From Siphonodentalium dalli (Eukaryota; Mollusca; Scaphopoda; Gadilida; Siphonodentaliidae), in assembly GCA_032622095.1 (NCBI GenBank), contig CP136063.1, forward strand, positions 142,137,450-142,201,449: DNA of 64,000 nucleotides, read 5' to 3'. The first letter of the stretch is position 1. Every line of letters begins with the position of its first letter. Below are positions 11,609 to 24,063 of this stretch, piece by piece. The notes beneath the pieces were generated by a model. That model did no database searches. It worked only from the letters and a program-made list of their open reading frames with translations, and had not been told where the DNA came from. The translations under genes and the position numbers were made by a program.

Positions 11609-12554
11609 CACAGACGGACAAAGAAATCAAAATTTCCAGATAAAAAATGCTTGCAGCCATTTTTAAAACAATTTTGGGAAAATATTTGACAGCTCCCAGC
11701 TAGAGGCCACCACCCCAAAGATCCATATGAAGCTTGGTGACAATCGGATGAGGGATGTGGCCTGAAGTGACTATCGAAGGATTTAGTCATGTAAAGAGTA
11801 AAATCATTATTTACTCAATAAGGCCTGAAACTCCAGAAAAAGTCAATGGACAAAACCTGCTGTTTGTTAATACTCTTTCCCCTATGTTGGATCATCAGCA
11901 TACCGAAGGTTATTAAAATCTGGCTGACAATGACCAAGATATAGAGCTTCAAAGTAAGTTGTTACGGACAGACAGACTCATGGTCAGACGGAATCACGGA
12001 CGTGATTCAAATCCATGATTGATGCTGGTGGCCATGTTGAAATTCATATAACTTTGATGTCTCCCATCTATAGGTCACCCTGATGATCCATATGAAGTCT
12101 GCATGGTGAATGATCAGATGAGTGATATAGTCTGTAGGTTAATTGTGCCCAAGGATTTTAGCCATGCAAAGAGTAAAATCAAAGATGGCTGAATTTTTTG
12201 TGGCTGAATGACCCCAAAATGACTTTTTCCCATCTACATATCAATGTTAACATCCATGACAAATTTCATGATCAGATGAACAGTCTGGCCTGCTAATTAG
12301 CCTCTGCTAGTTGACTGCATTTTGAAATCCAAGATGACTGCTGGCAGCAATGTTTTTTTGCCAAATGACCCTAAATTGACTCGTTCCCATCTACATATCA
12401 ATGTCCACGACACAATATCCACGACAAATTTCAGCATGATCTGACCAAAGATACGACCTATAGCCCGTGCCAAAGGATTTAGTCAAGCAAAGAGTAAAAT
12501 GCAAGATGGCTGCCAGCGGCCATGTTTTAAGACCGAATGAGCCCAAAATGTCTC
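11609..12554. repeat. Diverged tandem units with CCCATCTACATATCAATG
   Basis: Repeating motifs are CCCATCTACATATCAATG, GACAAATTTCATGATGATC, AAAGAGTAAAAT and GATGGCTG, with a period of roughly 150-200 bp. The same field resumes after the foldback element at about 15140-15290. Confidence 0.6.
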
Positions 12555-12914
12555 ATAGACCGGCCCCCAGATGAGGGTGGTGTCACACGAAAGGGTAGAA
12601 ATTTTGACGCTATCTCCAATTATCCTTGTCCCATGGGGGTTCCAAAACACTGAGGTATCCAGGGCGGAACATGTGGAAAATATATTTTTTTGATGTTTTT
12701 GACCTGCAAATTTCAGTATAATCAGGAAAACCAATAAAATAAGACAAATGTTGAATAAAATATACTTGAATATCAGATATTTATTCTATCTGGGTTGCTT
12801 AACATTTATGATGTGCAAAAAGTTATATTATCCAACAAATTTTGTGCAAAATTCACGAAAATTCCAAAAAAATGCATAAATTGCAGTGCTTTTTCAAAAA
12901 AGTTTTCCAGATAC

Positions 12915-13630
12915 CTGTTCACCTCACTATTGGCCATACAGTCACTCCCTGAAAACATATTCACCTCACTATTGGCCATAGAGTCACTCACTGTATATAT
13001 ATTTGCCACGTCAATAGTCATATAACCACTCGATATATGCATATATATCCACACATGACCATCCACACACTCGTCAATGACAATTCAGCATACATCAGGT
13101 ACACATATATACACATTAATATGACTACTGCCATTCCATGTACACCTATACACATTACACATAGCTGCACATCTATTTATCCATTCAACCCACCAATGAT
13201 CATACAGACAACACATGTATACATAAGTATACACCTATCTATGACAATACAGCCACACAAGGTACATATGTACATCTCACCCATGAACATACAGTCACTC
13301 CATATATACATAAACACATGTATGTACTCTCGTTATTTACATACATGTAAACCACAGCAATGCCCATTGAGCCACATTGTGTACACATGTACTGGTTAAT
13401 CATAACCATACAACCATACAGTCACTCCCTGTATATATATATTCACCTCACACATGACCATACTCTCACTCCTTGCATACATATACATCTCACCATAGCC
13501 ACGCCATTCATGACCATATAGCTAATCATGTACACCTACTAGTATTCACATCATTCATGACCATAAAATAACTCCCTTTATACATATTCACCTCACCTAT
13601 GACCACACGGTAACTCCATGGGTGCCATAT
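12915..13630. repeat. Diverged ~50-bp minisatellite, AT-rich
   Basis: Units contain CAGTCACTCCCTGTATATA followed by TTCACCTCACNNATGACCATA. About 14 units of variable quality. It is the reverse complement of the array at 60510-62345. Long plus- and minus-strand ORFs here are artefacts of the repeat. Confidence 0.85.
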
Positions 13631-13689
13631 TGACCTCCATTCTGTATCACAAGTAATAATTACCTTTCATCGTTGTTCCAAAAAGGAAA

Positions 13690-14095
13690 AAAAAACACTA
13701 CTGGAAGTTGCTGGAAAGACCATCAAGATATATGGATGTCATGGCTTATTTAGGAATGAATTGGGTTTTGGACAGTGACACGCTTAATACAATCAAGGAG
13801 TTAACATGTGCCTTATACATGTATGGTCCACATTCGAGAAAAGTGAATTAAGCTAGGTGGGTAAAGTTCCAGATGAAGTTCGAGAATCAGCAAAAGGTAG
13901 TTGATCTTTCTGCAATTCCACCATGTGAGGAATCTTTAATTCTACACTCAAAATGAGCCAACATGATGGCAAAACAGTGGATACTAGCAACCGTTGTCAA
14001 ATCAACCACTCCCGGTGCAGCACTTCATGGATGGACGGCCGATAGGCAGCCTGAGTTGTTAGAACCAATCTTCTCGTAAGATGTTGCACATAAAT
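13690..14095 (+). pseudogene. Decayed fragment of an unidentified invertebrate protein
   Basis: Joining frames by eye gives DTLNTIKELTCALYMYG, then SAIPPCEESLILHSK, a TGA stop, ANMMAKQW, and GAALHGWTADRQPELLEPIF. The pattern PPC-x3-(L)-x-LH-x-(KR)-x-AN...GW is one I recall from uncharacterised, cysteine-rich proteins common in marine invertebrate genomes, often repeat-associated; the recall is not checked. The TGA replaces an expected arginine, consistent with CGA to TGA decay. At least one frameshift and one stop are present, so this is not a working gene. Confidence 0.45.
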
Positions 14096-15137
14096 TCTAT
14101 TGACTGATACAATCACATTTGATGAAATTGACAATGACAGGGAAGATGAGATTACATAATCCGTGGGCAGAACTATTGCAATTTATGATATGAATTATAT
14201 CAACTAATATGAGCGACCTTTCGAGTTTAGTATAGCATAAAATTAAAAGCATTGAGAACACTATCTTGGGGTAGGGTTAAGTTTTACTTTATTTCTCAAT
14301 TCTGGTCTGGTACATGATTATAGCATTTCATGTCTGATATTGGGGAAGAATTCATGCTTATTGTGGTGCATGTTGTGCAGCTGTATCCATAAAACTGACA
14401 AAGTCATGGGAATTTTTCCGAAATTTTTCACTGAAAAATAATCAAAATTTAGATAATTTACCCCCAAAAAATCAAAATTTAAACAATAATAGACTCTACC
14501 ATAACAGAAACCTCCTCAGATACATGCTAATTCCATGATATATAATAAGACTCTGAATTGGTTAACAAAACGGAACGAAAACGGGCTATTCTGACTTGAC
14601 AGGTATTTTCAGATAGAAAATCAGTTTTAGGGGGGTGGGTTAAGTTTTTGGAAATATCTCAGCTTTTTGGAAATCATTGCTTGTGATGTTGATATCATTA
14701 AATCAGGTATATAATGCTGAAAATTTTGATGCACCACTGAGAGCTTTATACCGAAAAATGAAAATTTTATAGGAAATCTTCTGGAAAACTTTTTTGAAAA
14801 AGCACTGCAATTTATGCATTTTTTTGGAATTTCGTGAATTTTTCACAAAATTTGTTGGATAATATAACTTTTTGCACATCATAAATGTTATAAAGCAACC
14901 CAGATAGAATAAATATCTGATATTCAAGTATATTTTATTCAACATTTGTCTTATTTTATTGGTTTTCCTGATTATACTGAAATTTGCAGGTCAAAAACAC
15001 CAAAAAATATATTTTCCACATGTTCCGCCCTGGATACCTCAGTGTTTTGGAACCCCCATGGGACAAGGATAATTGGAGATAGCGTCAAAATTTCTACCCT
15101 TTCGTGTGACACCACCCTCATCTGGGGGCCGGTCTAT

Positions 15138-16058
15138 CATACGTTCCCATCTACATGTCAATACTAACATCCACGACAAATTTCATGATGATCAGACGAA
15201 CACTTCATGCTAATGGATAGAATTTTGAAATTCAAGATGTCTGCCGGCAGCCATGTTTTTTTGCCGACCTGTAGCCTGTGCTAATGAAAATTGTTGACGG
15301 ATGCACACAACCCATGGCAATAGCTCAAACTTTACAAAGTAAAGTTGAGCTAAAAATGGACCAAAATATGATATTTGTCCAATGACCATGACCGTAACAA
15401 TTGACCTAGACCATATATGTCCTAGAGGCCCAGTCCGGTTGATGCACTATTTATGTTACTGTGAGTTAACATCAATTCTTAACACAAGGCCCATTGGTTG
15501 CCAACAGTGGGCATTTTCAACTTTTCTCCAAATATTTGATGCCGTTGCCATGGAAACCTGATTTTATCCGAACACAGAAGCCCCCCCCCCCTACCTGGGC
15601 ACCCCATCCAAAAAGTTTCCCTTATAACTATTAAGCAACATATATTATTAGAAGTTTCATGCTTTTATTATAGTCACTAAAGTCACAAAAACACAATGAT
15701 TGGGTCTGAGGGACCCCATTAGTACACTCAATTTCAGGGAAATGAATTTGCGTGCATGGGTAAATGAACCACATGTATTCACATGTGCATGATGTTCTAT
15801 TATATATTACATAGCCATACTTATATATTTCGCATGCACGTGTCAGTCCTTCAAGCAATGGGGTGTATAGGACTATACCTTCTGATTAGACCCGAAAAAA
15901 CCTTGAGCTTACTGATGGATGATATTTCTGGTATCCCTGAAGAAGATGACAGCACTTTATACAGTAGTAACCTACTACTTTGACACATTGAAACCTTGAT
16001 CCATTTCTCCACAAAGATTGCATGAAATTATACAAGGTATCTTATAACAGTGCTTACC
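15138..16058. other. Mostly unassigned sequence
   Basis: 15140-15290 resumes the CCCATCTACATGTCAATA field split by the foldback element. A C-homopolymer lies at 15581-15591. A plus-strand ORF at 15783-15983 ends LSLLMDDISGIPEEDDSTLY but has no recognised family or clear splice sites. Confidence 0.45.
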
Positions 16059-16344
16059 TTGACTCATGGGCCAAGCCTAGCGTTGACCATATTGTCTCAT
16101 CACTGCACAATGGTTCTGATATTGAGACATTGCTTTGAGAAATCTTGTTGAGAGCCAGTTCTGTCTTATTGTGTTCTTGTGTAGTTTTGTTATCTTCAGT
16201 AAACTCTATATCAATAGACTCTGAGGTTGTAGAAACAACTGCTTCTGCTGCCACATCACATATTATTGTGTCAGTGATTGGTATCTTTAAGCCAAGTTCC
16301 ATCTATGTTTTGTGTTCTGCTTCTGCAAGCAAGAATTTCAATAG
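16059..16344 (-). CDS. Candidate first coding exon, unknown gene
   Basis: On the minus strand the sequence TTCTTGCTTGCAG (a good acceptor) precedes 16344, an ATG follows at 16302, and an open frame of 81 residues ends at AGTCAAG followed by GTAAGC, a strong donor. The peptide (MELGLKIPITDT...) is acidic and Ser/Thr-rich with no motif I recognise. A TAG lies directly before the ATG, so the ATG would be the true start and the upstream part 5' UTR. No partner exon was identified. It could be chance. Confidence 0.25.
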
Positions 16345-16454
16345 AATAAATTTCCTATCAGAGAGATAAGATCTTATTCACAATTTCTTTTTAAAATAGA
16401 CATAACGTATAGAATTGAATAGATTTTATTTGTAAATCAACACGCTCAGACAGG

Positions 16455-17915
16455 CAGAGTAATTGGGTGAATATTTGAAAACTGTACAATTTGGAAGATT
16501 GCATTACGTGAAATTCAAAGTTCAAATTCACAGAAAAAGAAAATTTCCATGTCGAACCTGATGACTTTAATACCATGAATTAGGGTTTGCTTCGGCACGC
16601 TGGAATTTTATTGCAAAGTAGTAAAATATGTCACTCCTGTAAATAACAAACAACAATCAGCTTACACCAATAGCAGTCATTTCATACCACTAAAATATAT
16701 TTATTTTTATTACCTTTTGTTAATTCTTGGAAATAATTGAGCTTGAATAAGCTCATGATAGCGAATATGTTTAAAATCTCTATAAACATGTATCGACACT
16801 TTGTACCAATCCCAATATAATAATAACTGTTATCTTTGGATGAGTATTTTTTTAACAAAATATAAACATGCACTGGTAACAGGAGTGACATTAGTAACAG
16901 GAGTGACATTTTGGTAACAGGAATGACCCTCCTGGTTTTCACAATGTGGCCATATACAGTGAATTTTGGTACACAATAATGTTATGTCACTCAAGAATCT
17001 TGCTTTTTTATGTGATCATCTGTGCACAAAAACTCAAACCATGTTTGGCAAGGTCAACACTCTGGCTGGCACTCGACTGGTGGGCATCAACAGCTGGATA
17101 CAATTGGACTCAATTGGACTGATTCAGATAAAGAATAGGTTTGGGTTTTCACAATTCACCCTGTATAAATTGGTCTGTCTGTGATTTATATTGAGAGCTA
17201 AGACTATTTATAAAAGTATGCAACTGTTTTGCTTGTTGGTGGGATACATGTAACTTGGAATAAATATCAAAAGATTTGCTGTAGCCACCAAGACAAGTCT
17301 CTGCATCTCTGATGTGACTCTTGTTGGAAATATAGTATAAAATTTATTTTGAATCAAACCGGAATACCAAATCATTCGTATCCATTTGACTCTTCAATAT
17401 TAAGACATACATGTAGCTAGAAGCTATATAACACAAGACTTCAATTTATGGTCTTTATTTTTAACAGAACTGTGCTATCAATTTCTGATATTTTATATGT
17501 GGCAAATTTAATGAAGTTGACCATGGCCTGAATGGGGGGGGGGGGGCTTGCAAGATATCAAACAACAAATATAAAACATATATTACGGTACTTCATTTTT
17601 TTTCCAAATGGATTATATTGAATTTCCTTCTTGTGATGAAAAGTGATGACTGCTGACTTTGGTGATCTTCATTGGTCAACAAGAACTGGCTAATCAAAGT
17701 GTTGTTGGCAATAAATGTTCATTGCACATATCTGTTGCACCTAGCTGTTACTGTCACTCCTGTTACCAAAAAAGTAACAGGAGTGACAGTAACAGGAGTG
17801 ACATATATGGCAGTTAATGACAAATTTTCTCCTGTTGCACAAACTTCTGTAATTATAGGACCAATGGTTGTAACATCAAATTGTACACTTTTCAGATATT
17901 CACCCAATTACAATA
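16455..17915. repeat. Inverted repeat with GTAACAGGAGTGACA motifs
   Basis: AATTGGGTGAATATTTGAAA...TGTACAATTTG at about 16460-16500 is repeated inverted at 17870-17915. Between them GTAACAGGAGTGACA occurs tandemly at about 16875-16925, and in both orientations at 17750-17805, forming a local hairpin. This may be an old palindromic element. Confidence 0.5.
17534..17546. repeat. Poly(G) tract
   Basis: Thirteen consecutive G residues. Similar C tracts lie at 34598-34610 and about 40344-40361. Confidence 0.95.
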
Positions 17916-19200
17916 AACAAAAGAACATAATAAAATAGTATGATTGAGTGGGTTGACTGTACCGGTATACCAATTTCAATAAATTCCTGGTAATAACAAC
18001 GTTCTACAAGTAATATAGATAATATATAGAAAAATAATTAATTTGAGTCGTCGAAGTTGTCCTCTGTAAACGTTCAGGTTAACAGGTTATTTTAAAATCA
18101 AATTTAATAATTTAGTATGAATTAATAATGGCTCCAGCCATAAACTAAGTTAACGAATCTCCATGTACAAGATGTAATCAATTTCATTGAAAGATAGTGA
18201 ATTGGGCAATGAGTGGCACACATTTTGTCAAAAATTATGTTGGGCTTATCTGCCATCTGTAACAATATTTCGTAATCAATAGAATTCAAATAATGAAATA
18301 TTGTTTCCTTATTCTGTGATGCAGTTGAACTGTTTTGCTGTGAGAAGAAATTAATGTGTCTAATTGTTTAATTAGTCACTTTTGTAGGGGCTATATGCTT
18401 TTTCTTACGTGATATAGAATTCAAATATAGTGGTATTGTATAGAATGATACAATTACTAAATTGGAAGAATGAGTGTATGGCCCAGGTCAAGTGGGTTGA
18501 AATATGGGGACTCTATTATGTAATGATGTCAATGAATAGAAACTTTATAAATCTATTTAAGAGCAAAATATAATGAGCGAACAGTTGAACAGTATGGATA
18601 AGCCTATTAATAACTCCATTAATTTTGCTTTCCTTTGAAGCTGAAGTTTGCTTACATGGGGAATGGGTAGCACTAGTGATATCACTTGTCTGTCAGGACC
18701 TGACTATTCTAACAGAGCTAGTCGCTCACTAATATTTTGAGCTTAGCTCTGATTATTTAAGAATGCCAGCCAACTGGGACCTTGACTAACTGGGACATTT
18801 GGGACCTCGAAGTTTATATCGATGACCAAGATATCTGACATCATTTTTCCACCAAATCAAGGATATCATGCTCATAACCGGAGTTCCTCTGAACCAATTT
18901 TTACACGAGAAACATCAAATTGAAGAGTGATGAATACACATTATCGGTACAGTGAAGTGACATGGCAGCGAGTTTGAGGCGGCAATCTGACGAAACGTGA
19001 TACTACAGCCCATATCTCTTCACTGCACCGATAAAGAGTTTATTATATGACTTATGAGACTTAAATTTCGCCGAGAATTCACACAATTACCCAAAAATGT
19101 TACATAGTGTATTTTGAAAATTTTTGTGGACTTTCATTTTTTTTTTCTTCATGTTTTTAAAATTTTTATACCTTTCTATACTATACGATGAAGTATTATT
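17916..19200. other. Unassigned sequence
   Basis: AT-rich with no recognisable exon, tandem repeat or element end. Confidence 0.5.
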
Positions 19201-19204
19201 CGGG

Positions 19205-19640
19205 TGGTCCCAGGGGCAAACTTTTGTTCCGAAGAACTATGGGTACACATAGTGTCGACGTCCGGAATGACCACTTGTCATTCGTCCATCCATCTGTCCA
19301 TCGACACTTTTACGCATGGTGCAATAACTTTATTTTCTATTCGATCAGAACCAAATTTTGTATATGAGTTTCTCAGCCCAAAATACAGACCGAGTTCGAA
19401 TATGGGGTTGATACCAGTTTTTTTTTATGGATTTATGGCCCTTTTTCGAATTAAATTCACACATGTGTCTGGGCCTCATTCGTTATTGCAAGTGTTATAC
19501 TGATTCAAATACCTTTTTTTTTCTTAAAATTTCATATATGAATTGTTTTTAGATTTAGCTTCTTGCTCAATTTAACAAACAAACAAAATATTAAAACTTT
19601 TTTTTTAACTTAATAAATTTTTTTTAAATTATAAAAAATG
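19205..19640. repeat. Dispersed mollusc-type repeat
   Basis: Contains CACATAGTGTCGACGTCCGG, GTCCATCCATCTGTCCATCG, AACCAAATTTTGTATATGAG and AATACAGACCGAGTTCGAAT. Closely related to 39484-39960. Confidence 0.7.
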
Positions 19641-19858
19641 TATTCAATGAAATTACTGAGACTAATTTAAACATCCTCTCCGGAACCACCATGCTGATTA
19701 ATCTGACATGATGTGAAGGGGCCTTGGATGGTAGGTATTCAAATATTATCTCTTTCCACCCACCCTGTAAACACATGCTATCAATATTAAATTCAAATAT
19801 TGGCTAGACAATATGAAATATCTGTGAAACAGTTAAATATACCTTACAGGCACCACTG

Positions 19859-20370
19859 TATAGTCCAGGCACATTAGACGTGAAAGTGGAAAAGTAAGGA
19901 AATAAATCGGGGAAAGCTGATTTTTTTTATATTATTTATGCCATATCATCGCGGACGCGAAACGATTTTTTCCACATACAAAAAAAACTTTTATATTTTT
20001 CACAATAAATTGGTAATAATGGGATGCTACAACAATTTTTCAGCGGAAACATATACCAAATGTATTCAATATTGTTCAATACACAATTCTCGAACCAGAG
20101 ATACCAATTCAAAGGGGGGATTTGAATGAATTTCGCAGATACATGTATGGATATAAAATAACATAATAACCCCAAAAAATGACGATTTTTTTCAGAAAAC
20201 TGTCGTATTCGATGTCAAATTTCTCGGGCTACTCATTACGTAGGCACGAGCAATTTGTTTTAAAAACTGCACAGACATCACTCCTTCAATAAAATATGTG
20301 GAGTTAGCGACTATATCAATGATAAGTGGCCAATACTTGTAAAAACATTACCATACCCCCTAAACTGGCT
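19859..20370 (+). mobile_element. Left-end copy of the TAGTCCAGG transposon
   Basis: Collinear with about 4928-5470: TAGTCCAGGCACATTAGAC, AAATCGGGGAAAGCTGATTT, CATCGCGGACGCG, and TTCAATATTGTTC are shared. GTA precedes the end here too. I found no matching right end, so the copy is truncated. Confidence 0.7.
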
Positions 20371-20514
20371 CTCGTCACATTTTGCTCTTCCGCTAGTCCA
20401 AGCGCTTGTTGTAGAAAACACCACAACTGTGAAAAAGGTGATAAAAGCATGAAACTTGGCTTATATGTTCCTTATATGCTACTGCTAATTTTCACATGTG
20501 GCGACAGACTTAGC

Positions 20515-21000
20515 AATGTTTGCTAGGCAACTACCCGGCATCGAATTAATGCATATGACTGATATTATGTGAGTTCTAACAAACTAAACTATGTCCTGTA
20601 GCATTTTTATGGTGAAAATAATTGTTGTCAGTTTGACCTGACTGACAAATTAGAATATTTCTTACTTACATGGGGCGACGGTTGCTAGGGTCACACCCAA
20701 AATCTAATAATGCACATACGACTGATATTATGGTAGCTTTAACAAACTAAACTACACCAAATAGCACTTTTATGTTGAAAACAATTATAAAAGTTGTTGT
20801 TGGTGTTGAGCTGGCTGAAAAAAATACCATATAATTCTTACTTATATTAGTGATAAAATGTTGCCAATGTCATACACGAAATACAAAAATGCACATATGA
20901 CTGATATTATGGTAGTTTTAACTAAACTCATTTTTCTATGGTGAAAACAATTATAAATGTTGTTAGTGTGAGCCTAACCAGAATGTGCTACAAATTTAGT
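20515..21000. repeat. ~160-180-bp tandem repeat, about 2.7 copies
   Basis: GACTGATATTATG recurs near 20560, 20722 and 20900. AACAAACTAAACTA, TTTTTATGGTGAAAA and ATTCTTACTTA recur in order in each unit. Confidence 0.75.
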
Positions 21001-21089
21001 TTTCATATGGGTACAATTATCCATTATGCTCCATCAGTTCAGATATCGGGAATTCAAAGTGAGAGTTGAAAAGTTGTTGCTTATATTTA

Positions 21090-22020
21090 ATACGAGGCAT
21101 GACCATAATAGTTATATAAGCCATAGACCCACACAGCTAGATGTAATATGTAAGTCATGGACCCACTCTACTATATATGAAGAACATAAGGCCAGCCACC
21201 AATATGTTAGCCATAGACCTAGCCTACAATAGTTAGACTAGGACCCAGGCACATATACATAGTCACAGGACCCATGTCCATACATATAGATTATGGACGT
21301 AGGATATGTATAGTCCATGAACCAGACCGCTTAATATAAGCCCTTTATATATTGGCCTTGGATCCAGACATCTATAGACTAGACATACACCATTTAACCA
21401 CAAAGTTAGATGGGTTATACCTGGTCACCGAGGCTGCAATGGAGCGATGCCGTGTTATAAAAATACAATAGTATACTCTATGATGAAGAACCCAGCCCAT
21501 AATCATGTTGTATGATATCTAAGCTGCATGGTCAAGGACCATGACACTGTTACATGGTGCAAATACCCACGGGCCCACAGGTAGACCATGTACCCAGATA
21601 CCATAGACCAAGTCTGATGCACAATACATTAGTACACCATGGATTCAAGACCCTATACATGGTATGAACATACGGGACAGTTTTGTGACAGACCAACCTA
21701 TATATAGATATTGAACCGATGCCACATATATGAAGGTTAAGGATATAGGCCCCTATAAGTAGCCCATACACACATGGCACTGTAGGTTGGCCATGGACAC
21801 ATGCCCATATGTGTAGTCTATGGACCAAGGCCGATATATGTATGCCAATTATAGCATTGTACCCAGGCATAAGCAGGTGTCTATATGTAGGATATGGACC
21901 ACCTCTTATACGTGATGTATCTACACCAAAGACCCAGGCATGTTTAAGTAGTGCTAATACCCAGGTGACTATAATTATGTATGCATTGGATACAGGTAGG
22001 ACATGGAAATAGGTCCCTAA
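21090..22020. repeat. Degenerate minisatellite, CCATGGACCCAGGC type
   Basis: Loosely periodic units (about 40-50 bp) around CATAGACCCA, TATGGACC and ACCCAGGC. Continued at 22780-23230. ORFs across it (for example 21550-21870) are artefacts. Confidence 0.65.
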
Positions 22021-22322
22021 ATATAAGCTAATTTACTTAACTGGTTCAGTGCTGAAAGCCCATATTTGGACCCTATGTAAGAGTGCTGGAAGCCCAGATA
22101 TGGGCTTTGGCAATGACACTGTCTTGTTTAGTCAACTCTTGTTTAGTTTAATCATTTAAATAGCGTTTGTCAGGTAATATTTCAGAAATATTGTTACATA
22201 TATAATTAAATTGGAACATTGTGAAGTTTGAATGGATGACGACCAATAAAAGGTCAGAAAAGTTTGAGAAAAATTACAAATGTTTGAGAAAAATTACAAA
22301 TGTTTTGCCCTAAGGGCGGCCG

Positions 22323-22676
22323 ACAACCAAGCTCATAACCATAACCTAATCAGACATCCAGGCTCATATCGATAACCTACTTTGACAAACAGACAACCAG
22401 GCTCATAACCATAGCCTAATGAGACATCCAGGCTCATAACCATTGCCTAATGAGACATCCAGACTCATAATCATTGCCCAATGAGACATCCAGACCCATA
22501 ACCATAGTCTAATGAGACATCAAGGCTCATAACCATAGACTAATGGCTAATGAGACATCGAGGCCCATAGGCATAGCCATAGCCTAATGAGACATCCAGA
22601 CTCATAACCATAGCCTATTGAGACATCCAAGCTCATAACCATAGCCTAGTGAGACATCCAGGCTCATAACATAATC
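22323..22676. repeat. ~31-bp minisatellite, about 11 copies
   Basis: Unit reads AATGAGACATCCAGGCTCAT followed by AACCATAGCCT. Units abut without spacers, with point variants. Flanked by the larger degenerate minisatellite. Confidence 0.9.
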
Positions 22677-22779
22677 ACAAATGTATATATATGGGGGTCA
22701 AATTTGAGAAAAGAGTGCAAATTTTGTTTGTTGAAATATATATACGCATTTTATTACATGTATGTAGGATATTTAGCAG

Positions 22780-23230
22780 CGAACCAGTCAAGGAACCGGG
22801 GCATTATTAGTCAGTTCATAGATTCACATATATGCTGGTATGCAATGGACTGATCCACATATATAGGAGACACATGGACCCCAGGCTGTACGGGTAAGTC
22901 ATGGACCAAAATGCCTGTGCATGGATCCACATCTCTATACGCATACCATATACGCACGCCCATTTTCAGCCATTCAACCAATGCCCTACATGATGGAAGT
23001 CCCTATAGATAGGCCATATGTGCACCACTATAGCTTGGCTATGGACCCATACAGCAATATGGTCTATACAGCAAATCCATAGAACCAGCCCTAAATAGTA
23101 TATCGTCAGTCCAGGCCCCTTTCTATGACATGGAAACAGTAGTTAAGACACGTCATTGGATGCAGTTGCATATAGATAGGCCATGAACCATGGTAACTAT
23201 GGGTTGGTAATGGGCCCATGGCTGCCCATG
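22780..23230. repeat. Degenerate minisatellite, second block
   Basis: Same style of unit as 21090-22020 (CATGGACC, CCCATATA, GGCCATG), ending near CCCATGTAAATAGG. Confidence 0.55.
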
Positions 23231-23239
23231 TAAATAGGA

Positions 23240-24063
23240 ATAAAAGGCCGCTCGGCCACAGTGTCCCCCGAACCGGTGGCTTCATTTGGAGCATTGTTTG
23301 CGCATAAAAATTGGCATGGCAGAACACAAAATCGAATTTGATCTATCTGTTGTGCTAGTAAACCAAATTTAATTTCATTCAGTACACATTTACTAAAGTT
23401 ATCATCCGGAAACCTCAAATTGGCAAAAATTCTAAGTAAAAAAGGGACATAACTCTGGTGAAAATTGGCGGGCGGAACCCAAATTCGAACTTGACCTGTG
23501 TTTTGCTGGGAGAAAGACACATACCAAATTTGGTTTAAATCTGATTAACTCTACTAAAGTTATCATCCGGACACCAACTTTTGGGGTTTTATATGTCGAA
23601 CTTGAGCTGTATTTTGATATAAGTAATCCACAAAAAAACGGGTCTTGCACATAAACAATCCAAAATCAAGTTATCATCCGGAAACCAAAAAACAGAAGAA
23701 AAAGTGAATTTTCTATGTCGAAAAAGTGGCATAACTCTGCCAAAAATGGTCGGGCAGAACCCAAGTTCGAACTTGACCTGTGTTTTGCTGGGAGAAAGTT
23801 ATATACCAAATTTTCAGGGGTTTTCTAAGTCAAAAAAGGGCCATAACTCTCGCAAAAATGGGCGGAGCAAACCCATATTCGAACTTGACCTTTATTTTGG
23901 TCTGATAAACTCACCTATGAAATTTGTTTTGATCTAATAACCGAAACTAAAGTTATCATCCGGAAACCATTTCCGGACGCACGGACAGACGGACACACGG
24001 CTCGACGGACGAGGAGTGATGACTATAGCTCCACCGGAGACTTCGTCTCAGGTGAGCTAAAAA
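23240..24063 (-). repeat. CCGGATGATAACTTT tandem units with terminal block
   Basis: Minus-strand array: reverse complements of CCGGATGATAACTTTAGT recur at about 23400, 23565, 23675 and 23950, with CAAGTTCGAA between them. It closes at 24010-24063 with the reverse complement of the TTTTTAGCTCACC block. Same family as 36678-37985. Confidence 0.8.

Larger units (their letters stand above)
12555..15137. mobile_element. Foldback element with ~360-bp arms and minisatellite core
   Basis: The left arm (12555-12912) and right arm (14779-15137) are near-identical inverted copies, with outer ends ATAGACCGGCCCCCAG and its reverse complement. They enclose a minisatellite (12915-13630) and a decayed coding fragment (about 13690-14095). 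The surrounding host repeat reads AAATGACTCGTTCCCATC elsewhere and is split here, so this is an insertion. The target duplication is ambiguous: TA, or TCATA at 12553-12557 and 15137-15141. Superfamily not determined. Confidence 0.75.

Noticed and set aside
12795-13399. ORFs of 76-120 aa across 12.8-13.4 kb
   Set aside because: They run through the foldback arm and minisatellite and show repeat periodicity.
21550-21870. 106-aa minus-strand ORF
   Set aside because: Sits in the degenerate CCATGGACC minisatellite with no motif.
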